A stretch of DNA of 64,000 nucleotides, from NCBI GenBank assembly GCA_027596075.1, contig JADGJC010000137.1:1-64000 (forward strand), written 5' to 3'. This document shows positions 45,563 to 54,627 of the stretch, piece after piece (the stretch's first letter is position 1; each line of letters begins with the position of its first letter). The stretch comes from Rhizophlyctis rosea. Lineage: Eukaryota; Chytridiomycota; Chytridiomycetes; Rhizophlyctidales; Rhizophlyctidaceae. Under the pieces are notes generated by a model. The model worked only from the letters and a program-made list of their open reading frames with translations. It did not search any database and had not been told where the DNA came from. The position numbers and the translations under genes were made by a program.

Positions 45563-48500
45563 ATGGCGGCCACGGCAACGATGGACGAGCAGACCATGGT
45601 GAGCACCCACCATGTCACATCTCTGCTTTGCACCTATTGACCACTTCAGATAGTGCGACACGTCCAATTTCGGTGTGACGGATGTTCGGACTCTAATCCT
45701 TCTGCTGGCATCGCCCGAACCGTCAGTATGTGCTGGTGCGCTCGAAGCGCTAACAAAGTATGCTGAAAGTGGTAGGTCATGAGGCACCATTGTTGGTTTT
45801 TGACTAGAACATTTTGCTAAGGCTTCGAAGCATCAAAGCACCGCACGCAACTTTTTCAACTGAAGATCCTCAAGCCCGTACTGGAGCTGACTAAATCAAA
45901 GGACCCGGCTATCAAGAAGGCAGCTGTGGCATGCCTAGCAGCAACTTCCGAACTCAGTACGTTTCCCACAGACATCCGTAATGCTCTAGTCATCATCATC
46001 CAAATCCCAACCAGCGTACACTTATAGATGACTTCCATCCCGACATGCGAAAAGCGGAGCTAATATCCACATTGATCGGCCTTCTTGCGCCCGATGAGGC
46101 GCCAGAAGTTCAAGAAGAAGCTGCCTTTGCGATCGCGAATCTTGCCAGGGATTGTAAGTCGAAATCAATTCTCATCGTAGTCATTTGGACATCGGTTAAG
46201 CGCACAGCTATCTAGTCGCGAATAAGGCAGACATACGCAAAGCTGGGGGAATGAAGGCTCTGGTGAAACTTTTGGAGCTGCCAGATCCGGACGTCAAGAA
46301 GAACGTGGCGTATGCTTTAACGGCGTTGTTGGAAGATTGTAGGTTGCTGGTGCAAAGCCGTTTCTACGGGGCGCAGATCGATGAACAAAATCCTTTCAGT
46401 CACAAACAGATCCGAAATCCGATACGTTTACGGGTTGACATCACTGCTGGAGCTTCTTGGGTCAGAATACCCGGAGATACAGGAAAACGCTCTGCAAAGT
46501 CTGATCAAATGCGCTGAAGACCGTACGTCATCCCTTTTTCTTTGAACAAGCACAGCATCAAGTGCTAAAACTGTCAGCTCGACAGACGCGAACCGCGTAG
46601 AAATACGTAAACTCAGTGGGGTCAAGCGGCTTATCGACTTTTTGGCCCAGGATCTGCCTGAACTCCATCATTTGACACTATTGTGTATTGCGAATTGCTT
46701 GGAGGAATGTGCGTATGCCGGGTGTTGCGTTGCTGAATGTTAGCCATCTGATTGGGAAAACTGACGATTGACAGATATCTTACACAGCAGAAACAGCCAA
46801 TACATTTCCAGAATGGGGAGGACTTGCTCCCTTAGTGCGGATGGCTGGATCAGAGGATGTGAAGATCAAGCAGAATGCGGCCTTTGCGCTGAGTCGTGCT
46901 GCTAAGATTGGTATGTTCTCCTCCCGACTTCCGTACTTCTGACTTCCCATAACACGAAAGTCATCAAACAATCGAACTCTGCAGATCGAAACCAAAATTA
47001 CATCCGCGAAACCGGCATTTTGCCCATTCTCGTCACGAACCTCTCCCATGCCGACGCGGGCGTCATCAGCATGGCAGCGCTGGCCTTGGCGAATCTGGCA
47101 AAGAATGGTACGAGAATTGTTCCGGTTATTATGGGCGGGAGCAAGTTTTATCAACCGTGAACGTTCGCTCACGATTGACTTACCCAAACGAAAACACAAC
47201 AGAAATCAACCAACTGGAGCTCAACAAACTCAACATCTGCGAAATCCTCATCCGCCTATTATCCCACGATGACATCAATGTGGATCGAAACTGTCTCGCT
47301 GCTTTGACGAGTTTATGTTTGAATGGTAAATGCGCATCTTGCCAAAGGCTTCTCTCGTGTTCGTTCGGGATAAAACTCACCAAAACTTATATATGCGCAC
47401 ACAACAGCAAAACTACGTCCACGCGTCCGCACTTTAGATGGCATCTCCGCAGTAATTAAGATGATTCAGTACGATGACGTCCAGATTGTGATCAATGCTT
47501 GCGAGTGTCTGACGAATCTTGCGGAGGATTGTAAGTCTGTCTTTCTTCCAATTGGAAGGGAATCTGAAAGGGAATCAAGGTTTATAAAGTCGGGCAATCG
47601 GAATTTTGGGAAAATGGCCGCGAATAAATGGAAGACTTTGATCATTGGATCTGGGCTGATCATCCTTATTTAAACCCAGCATCAATGCGCTCCGACATCT
47701 TGAAGCACGGTGGTATCCACGCTCTCGTGACGGCTTTGGCGAAAGGCGATTTGAAGGTACAGGCGACAGCGCTGCTGGCTCTGGCCAGATGTATGCATGA
47801 TGGTAAGGGATGCTTTTGGTCTTGCCTCATGCCCTCCAAGCATTCTTGACCCTTCCTTTCTTACTACAAAGCGGAGAGCCGCATCGCACTGAGCAAAGAG
47901 CCTCAAGAGGCCGGTATAGGACGAGCCATCGAGCTTCTGGAATCGAAAGATATCACCGTATGTCGGAATGCGGCATATGCTATATCGAATGCTGCGCAGT
48001 ACGGTATGTGGATGATACATTGTCCATTTATGATAAGGTTTGTGTATACTCATACCTCGGATCGCCTCCAGAACCAAACGCCGTAGCAGCTTGTGCTGCC
48101 GGTGCACTACAAGCCATGATCAATCTTATGAATGATACGGGACGGAATGCAACGAAGTTTGCTACAGATGCGCTGGAGAAGTTGCTAAACTATCGTATGT
48201 TGTCGCATTCTTGAAATTTCGACCCAATGTACAAGTCAGGCAGTGACTGATGCAACAATCTCACAACATAACACAGAACTCTCAGCAAAATACTGGCTCC
48301 GCTCCCGTCTCTCCACAACCAACATCATCCGCACCGGCTTCTACGACCCCGGTCACGCACCCCTCCACCATCCACTCACCTCATCCACCACACCACACCA
48401 CACCCTCCACTTCCCCTCCCTCGAGAGCCTCCGCTCCGCCCCACTAGACACAAAACGCGAAACCCTCCTAATCGACACCACCACCGACCAACACCTCTCC

Positions 48501-49265
48501 CAACTGCTCACCTACACCACCACCCAAATCTTCCAATCCACTCGCCCACCCCTCTGGCAAATCAAAGCCCTTGCTTCTGTCGTTGCGCAACATATGGGCG
48601 GTAGCGTCGGTGGCGGCAGCATGAGCGAAGAAGGAAGCGACATGGGTGCGCGGTTCCGTGTTGCGGAGTTGAAATTGAAAGCCGGTGGGAACATAATATT
48701 GATTGGGACAATTGATCGCGGGACGTTTTACCACCGTGCACTTCTTTTCAAAACGCTTTGTGATCTTGTTACGGGGGGTGGGTGTGGAGTGGAGATTGTT
48801 CGTGGGGAGTATGGGAGGTGTTGGAATGTTTTGGAGGTTGGGAGGTGGAAGGTTGGTGGTGTTAGTGGCGGAGCCGCTACGGAAGGGGAGAAGGAAAAGA
48901 TTGCTGGAGTGGAGGAGGGGAAGAAGGTTGGGATTAGACCGGAGAGTGCGGGGAAGGAAGGGAAGGATGGAGGGAAGGAAGGGAAAAGGAGTAGTACGGC
49001 TAGACATGGGAGTAAGGATGCGGTTGCTGCTGCTGCGAGTGCGACGCAGGTAGCAAATGCTGCGGGTGGACCGCAACAGCAGCAACAACCCGCGCAGCAG
49101 GCGGCTCCGGCGCAGACTTTGTTGAAGGAGTTTGTTTTGCCTTCTGCTGAGGAGGATTTTGGGCCAGCACCGCAGGGACCTGTTATTGTTGATTTGATGT
49201 TTGAACCGGGACGGCTGATGAGTGTGGGGAGTAAGGAGGCCGAGGCGTACCAGAGACTAGGGTAG
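45563..49265 (+). CDS. ARMC3: ARMC3-type armadillo-repeat protein with C-terminal EDR1 domain
   Basis: Fifteen exons fit in phase: 45563-45598, 45654-45771, 45822-45956, 46028-46153, 46216-46338, 46400-46522, 46586-46708, 46788-46910, 46985-47107, 47203-47325, 47408-47530, 47680-47802, 47872-48003, 48072-48194 and 48277-49265 (880 residues). Exons 2-14 encode about 12 armadillo repeats (for example AAFAIANLARD, AALALANLAKN, ACECLTNLAED, ALLALARCMHD). Nine exons are exactly 123 nt and phase 1 at both ends, one 41-residue repeat each. The last exon is an EDR1-type domain (KYWLRSRLST...GFYDPG; WQIKALASVVAQHM; GNIILIGTIDRGTFYHRALLFK; ending FEPGRLMSVGSKEAEAY), with a Lys/Glu/Gly-rich insert. ARM plus EDR1 and a length near 870 residues identify ARMC3, known from ciliated and flagellated eukaryotes and sperm. 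A chytrid would use it in the zoospore flagellum. The first two exons are the least certain. Confidence 0.92.
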
Positions 49266-49588
49266 GAGTTGTTTAGCTAAAGCATTCGGCAAATCTGTAC
49301 GAAGCAGTATATGTAGATCCCCTCTGGAATGCCTGATGAGTGCGATCCTTTAGTGGTGCATGGTCGCCACGTGGGCATGAAAATGCAAAGAAATTGTTCC
49401 AATTGAGTTGAGGCGCCGACTGCCCAACAGGTCACCACTTTCATGAAGACGAAATGATCTTGGAAGATACGATGAAATTACACGTTGAAGAATATCAGAA
49501 TACCCATATGCACGTTCTGATGCTGCAATGAATAAGCAGTATTTGTTCAATGCTTCTTTGCACCTCATCTACCTCCTTAACCACAACC
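49266..49588. other. Intergenic region
   Basis: About 320 bases downstream of ARMC3, presumably its 3' UTR and that of the convergent gene fragment at 49589. Nothing else was recognised. Confidence 0.5.
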
Positions 49589-50037
49589 CTAGCCCCACCA
49601 CGAGTAGCCATCCAAGTACGGGTCCCAATATCCTCCTGCAGTCACAACCCGTCGCAGATGAGCAATATGATATGTCATGGTAACGTAAGGGTCCATGATT
49701 GCGATGGGAAACCGCTCTGCAGGAGTTACAGCATTGGTATCATTTCCAGGACGATGGCGTGGTCCCCACATCGCCAATATGCTGCTGTTTTCCTTGAAAT
49801 CGCCTTTGCATGTGACGCATTGTGTGAGTTGAAGTAACAGTCAAACTTGGACACGACACCCTTACCTTTGTTGTAATGGATGGGCTTAGTGATGTAGGGA
49901 AATGGCGAACGGCCGCACTGGACTGTGATCACGAAGGCGTATGCGGCTGGCGCCTGTAGATAGGATATACCGAGGTAGTTGAACTCCCCGGAGGTAACTT
50001 CGCGCATTGTATTCAGAAACGGTTCTCGTGGGATGAG
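49589..50037 (-). pseudogene. Secreted/surface protein gene fragment, copy A
   Basis: Two exons join in phase 1: about 50037-49866 and 49803-49589. They read PTYDLIPREPFLNTM, APAAYAFVITVQCGRSPFPYIT and, after the intron, KENSSILAMWGPRHRPGND, MDPYVTMTYHIAHLRRVV, ending YSWWG-stop. The 5' side runs into a stop with no acceptor or ATG, so the gene looks truncated. A related gene (copy B, 51003-51568) shares the motif F-V-x-x-V-x-C-x-x-S-x-x-P-x-I-T and an intron at the same place and phase. Tandem duplicates; function unknown, extracellular location only inferred. Confidence 0.5.
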
Positions 50038-51002
50038 ATCATAGGTTGGAATGCACAATCAATCGGAAGTTCAAAGCGAATCAGTTCGAGTGGGCGAATG
50101 GAATGTTACTGGAAGTTCGTCTTGATACATCAAGAGCGAAGAAGAACTCAGGACACCGATGCGAGCAATCATATTTCAAACAACATAAATCAAACATCCA
50201 CAAACCTCCAGACATCAGCGGAACCCCATGGCCAAAGGCCCGATCAGACTCGCCCAAAGAAAGTAGTCCCACCACCTCACTTCGTGGCCTCGGAGCCATC
50301 TTCTTTTTGTAATGAATGTGTGCGACAAAAGGGCAAGGAAGAGGAACTTTGCGCGGAGGTGAGAAAGGAGGAACGTGCGGCAAAGGAAAACGGTCCAATT
50401 GAAAGCAAACTCGTCAATAGACGGTGTTAGGAGTAGGTCCATTGCTTACAGTTGTGGAATCGGAAGAAGACTTTTTGGAAAAGAGGGTTGGCGGGCTGAA
50501 GGGTGAGTCTTTGATGGGTGAAGGACTTGGTCAAAAGCATGCATATGTTGGAACTGCGAGAGTGAAGCTCACTTCACATTGCCTGGGTAGTTTCATATGT
50601 TTCAAATGTCAATTGCGGTTTCTGACATGTTTCACAAACGTAAGCACATAAGATAGTGGGTGGACCGCGCCATTGCGACACCCATCCCAACGGCAGGTGT
50701 GTTTTCGCCTCCCCAGTCCCAGATTGAGAACACATTGAATGTTCAAGGAGATCAATGTTTCGCAAGTCTCTTTGAGATATTATAGCTGCCCATACACGCA
50801 CACTACACGAACAAGTGTGATCCTCCTGCCTTATACTAGTGACTGCAATCATATTACGCCAGGGTATGGACTAAGACGAAGCATATATAAATAATATGAT
50901 CAGAGATCATCAGCCTTTATAAGAAATATACTGTGCGCTTAGCGAATATGTGGTCACATACTAGTCAACAATGAGAAAATCGTACCTTGATCTGACAATT
51001 CG
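50038..51002. other. Intergenic region between the two related gene fragments
   Basis: About 965 bases. It may hold degraded 5' parts of copy A. Frames at 50081-50430 on both strands carry no motif. AT-rich sequence lies at 50870-50990. No RNA gene was recognised. Confidence 0.45.
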
Positions 51003-51568
51003 TCACATCCTAATCCATTGCAAAAATCCGCACACCAGAACCCATCCAACCACGAAGGCCCGAACTCTCCATGTCATGAGACTTGCCAAACCGTTACGAA
51101 GATACCAAAAAGAATGTGCAAATCTAACGTAAGGATGGCAATCTGGAATGCCCTCAACATGAAGGGTACGATTCGTCATTGTGGTTGGATCAATCTCTTC
51201 ATACTCGTATCGGAGAATGTACTGTAGTTTCCAGAGGGGAGCAATGATTTCACGGTCTACCGCATAGTTATCTGTTTGATTGTTCATGAATTTAATGCCC
51301 ATGAGATGTATACATTGAAAGCTCAATTGCCGAACCTTGAATGTGATCGGCAAGTTCGGTGATGTGCGGAAGGCCAGAGTCGCTGCACCGGACCATAACC
51401 ACAAAGGGCTGCGGACCCGCTGCCGTAGGGTAGATTGATGATGCTGATGTTGCCAGGCTGCGCATAGTCCGACCTTATGGTGGAATATTCGAAGAATTCC
51501 GGTGGGAGCAAGTGGTAGTTTGGGTAATAGTGGGGATCACATCCTGCCGTGAGTTTGACGTGAGCCAT
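51003..51568 (-). pseudogene. Secreted/surface protein gene, copy B, frame broken
   Basis: From a Met codon at 51568 it reads VKLTAGCDPHYYPNYHLLPPEFFEY and ISIINLPYGSG. A one-base frame change near 51405-51425 is then needed to continue into FVVMVRCSDSGLPHITELADHIQ. The intron (51335-51272, GTTCGG...CAG) and exon 51271-51003 (DREIIAPLWKLQYILRYEYEE; AHSFWYLRNGLASLM; VRAFVVGWVLVCGFLQW) follow. Exon 1 (51336-51568) is 233 nt where phase 1 requires a multiple of three plus one, which shows the lesion. It is related to copy A by motif order and intron position. Function unknown. Confidence 0.55.
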
Positions 51569-52124
51569 AACCGAGGTTAAGGTGGGATCGTGGAAAGATA
51601 TCGGAAGGTAGTCTTTGGTGAAGTGATCAGAATGAGCTACCGCCGGTCTTGGCTTTACTGGTGCTGTTTACTAACAAATATATGTAGTTTCCGTGATGAC
51701 CCAGAATCAACCAGTAACATTCTACTGTACAGCGACAATGTTGGTTGACAGTAACGCGCGGGTCCAACCCGCCTGTGTGGAACAGTCGTACGACGACCCC
51801 ACCACGCCGCCAGCGAGCACGCACCTGATTCCTCCACCCACACAGATCTCAAGAATTGATCACTACGAAGTTTTTGGATATCGTTTGCTGTTTGAGCGTT
51901 CTCCTCCTGGCTTTGCTATGCACATAGCCGAAAGCACACTGGTAAGAATCAGCAATAGTCGAGGTGAGTCGCGTCAGCTGTCTTTTCCGATCTCTTTCCC
52001 ATTACTAAGCCTTCGCCACCTTAAAGTCAATTGTCGTGACGAACTGGGCTCTTTATGTAAACAACACATCGCTTCCGGTTACGCACCTCAGCCTGTCACA
52101 TAACCTTCTATTTCGCCATAAATC
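51569..52124. other. Intergenic region upstream of the TIR-like gene
   Basis: About 555 bases, divergent between copy B (-) and the TIR-like/TPR gene (+). Protein-like words on the minus strand at 51627-51824 may be the degraded 5' exon of copy B. No clear promoter motif was seen. Confidence 0.45.
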
Positions 52125-53795
52125 ATGCTGGGGTCTAAATGGGCCAAGACGGCAACGCTGGTAAAAGCTGGCAAAGTCCGAAGAAGTCAAACTCCAGTTT
52201 CCGAACCTGGCGGCGCCTTTCCCCTCCTGGGAGTTCGACTGTACTTCCTCAAAGCTTTCATCTTGGACTGTGGCGGTGTCGAGAGCTTTCGTAAGCTTAC
52301 CACGGCCGAAGTCTGCGATCAATTCATAAAACCCCGCACGGCCGAGTCTGTTTCAATATGTGACCAACTGGCAAAACGGAAGTCCCTAGCCGTGCGTCAA
52401 GCAAACTGGTTCATTAGTCACTCATGGCAGTGCAAATTTTTGGAGGTCATTGATGCCATACTGGCATTCTTCCATGGAAAGAACCTGTCTAGCGACGCGG
52501 TTATATGGATGGACCTGTTTTCTCTCCCACAAAACCACCAGAGAGTCATTGAGCCGGAGTGGCTGAATACCACTCTCACCAATTCCATATCCACCATCGA
52601 AAACTTCCTGCTGGTCTCCATACCCTGGGACCATCCAATCGTCCTCACCCGAGCCTGGTGCCTCTACGAACTCTATGCCTGCGAAGCCTCCAAAACAAGC
52701 TTTGACATCGCACTCCCCGCTCCCAAAATCCAGTCTTTCATCCAATCCCTCTCTGATGAAAACAACACCTTCACATCCATGCTCACATCCATCGACTCTG
52801 CTTCCAGCACCGCTACCCTGCCCACAGACCTCCACACCCTCCACGAAACCATTCGCACCTCAATAGGCTTTGACACCCTAGACCGCACCATCCGTCTCCT
52901 GCTCCTAAAATGGCTAACCAAAACCCTCGACATCCTAAAAGACACCGAAACTCATTCCCAAACCCGTCTCCGCCTTGGCCAACTCTGCGAATCGCTCAAC
53001 GAAACAGGGCTAGCAGAAAACAACTACCTGAAATCTGGGGGCACGACGTCCCTCACTGCACTTGCACAATTCTACACAAAGTTGGGCCGACATGTGCAGG
53101 CTGAGCTGTTATGGGAGAAGTGTTATAAGGCTTTAACGGAGGATGTAGAGGTGGGACATGCAGATGCACTGAAGTGTATGCGGGAGCTCATTGCGTCAGT
53201 GGAGGTGCAGAATAAGTGGGAAAAGGTTGAACGGTTGTTGGTGCGGTTGTTGGAGGTTGAGCGGGAGGCGTTGGGGAGGGGGTATAATGGGGAGGTGGAG
53301 ACGATGGAGCGGTTATGTGGGGCTTTGACAATGAATGGAAAGTTCACTGAAGCGGCAGCATTGATGTCAGAAGTGGTAGATAGGAAGAAACGACTTTTGG
53401 GAGTGGATGACCGGCGTACACTCTCTTCAATTCGGGAATTGATTCGGTTGAATCATAAGCGAGGGGAATGGGACCAGACAATGTCGCTTTGTGCGGATTG
53501 TTTGGAAAGGAGCAGACGGGTTTTCCGGGAAGATGATCTGGACACGCTCCATAGCTTGTGTCTGTTGGCGGATACGCATAAGGGAGCCGGGGAGTTTGAG
53601 AAGGCAGAGAAGCAGTATACGGAGTGCGTGGATCGGTCTAGACGAGCTCATGGGGTGGAGCACTCGGAGACACTTTGGTTCGTCAATAAGTTGGCGACGT
53701 TTTATGAGATGCAGGGACGGTATGACCAGGCCGACTTGTTGCTTGGGAGGAAGCTTGGAGGAGGTAGTTTTGGATTTGTGTCGCAGATGGGCTGA
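52125..53795 (+). CDS. TIR-like domain fused to tetratricopeptide repeats
   Basis: A single-exon gene of 556 residues from the ATG at 52125. Residues 92-200 form a compact alpha/beta module with NWFISHSWQ (94-102), VIWMDLFSLPQNHQ (126-139), NFLLVSIPWDHP (160-171) and TRAWCLYELYA (175-185). The strand-then-SHSW start, W-x-D-x-F-S-x-x-Q block and R-x-W-C-x-x-E motif resemble a TIR-like fold found in large eukaryotic protein families. Glu182 could be the counterpart of the TIR NADase glutamate, which is inference. After an alpha-helical linker, residues 320-545 are kinesin-light-chain-type TPRs (for example TLHSLCLLADTHKGAGEFEKAEKQY and TLWFVNKLATFYEMQGRYDQAD). TIR-TPR architecture is known for signalling or immunity proteins. 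It is the only large intronless gene besides the Pro-rich membrane protein, unlike its intron-rich neighbours, and it lies next to decaying surface-protein genes. Confidence 0.8.
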   Translation: MLGSKWAKTATLVKAGKVRRSQTPVSEPGGAFPLLGVRLYFLKAFILDCGGVESFRKLTTAEVCDQFIKPRTAESVSICDQLAKRKSLAVRQANWFISHSWQCKFLEVIDAILAFFHGKNLSSDAVIWMDLFSLPQNHQRVIEPEWLNTTLTNSISTIENFLLVSIPWDHPIVLTRAWCLYELYACEASKTSFDIALPAPKIQSFIQSLSDENNTFTSMLTSIDSASSTATLPTDLHTLHETIRTSIGFDTLDRTIRLLLLKWLTKTLDILKDTETHSQTRLRLGQLCESLNETGLAENNYLKSGGTTSLTALAQFYTKLGRHVQAELLWEKCYKALTEDVEVGHADALKCMRELIASVEVQNKWEKVERLLVRLLEVEREALGRGYNGEVETMERLCGALTMNGKFTEAAALMSEVVDRKKRLLGVDDRRTLSSIRELIRLNHKRGEWDQTMSLCADCLERSRRVFREDDLDTLHSLCLLADTHKGAGEFEKAEKQYTECVDRSRRAHGVEHSETLWFVNKLATFYEMQGRYDQADLLLGRKLGGGSFGFVSQMG

Positions 53796-54627
53796 GGGCA
53801 GAACTCTTCCGGGGAGTAGGGTGTAACGTTCATGTGTCCTTGGTCTGGCACTATATATATCGCGTCTCCGGTCCCCAAATGGATAACGCGAAGAGAGAGG
53901 GAGACGAGTTGGAGAAGATGCGGAGTTTTCTTCAAGCAAAAAGACACTTGTATACAAACCTTCTGTGTAAATAGATGGAATTTTTGGATGGGCTTGGGTT
54001 GTCCGTCATATGTTCCCCTGCTATATTGATGTTCGTTTCTTCCATTGTCAGTCAAGCTTCCGGGACCAGACAACATATTCAGAGTGCCTTGAACATCAGA
54101 AAAGGCAATTTGGAACGGGAAGACAACCGCAAGTGCATTCGGGTGCTACTGGATGCTGTTCGGACTGGTAAGATTCCTTATCCACCCCACTTCATTTGGA
54201 CCGATGCCCCTCACGTGGCGGCAAGTCAGAGTCTTTCGATTATCTTCAATTCCTACAAAGAAGAAGGGCTCTCCTCTATGAGCACTGTACATCATCCCAC
54301 AACACATCCAAGCACTTACACTCCCAAACGCCACTAAATAAGACAACAAAATACTTTTACTTCCAAAAACAAATACAACAAACACCCTACATACACCTCC
54401 ATCACTCTATATATATGTATAAGCCCCAAACACCAAGCAAGCGTGGCACACGAACACCGAATCCCTCCTCAGGCAAGATTCACCGGGAACCCTACTGAAA
54501 GAGAAGAACCAGAATCCGCACCCAAAGCCTACCAATCATACCCTAACAAAAAACAAACAAATCTATGGTATACTAAAGAACACAAGCAGAAAGCGGGGGA
54601 AGAATCCTATGCTGATGGGATAGGATT
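53796..54627. other. Intergenic region between convergent genes
   Basis: About 830 bases between the 3' ends of the TIR-like gene (+) and the repeat glycoprotein gene (-). An open frame at 53975-54337 has no motif. A-rich sequence lies at 54330-54600. Confidence 0.5.

Noticed and set aside
53975..54337. 120-codon plus-strand frame downstream of the TIR-like gene
   Set aside because: No motif, no splice partners, A-rich trailing part; judged non-coding.
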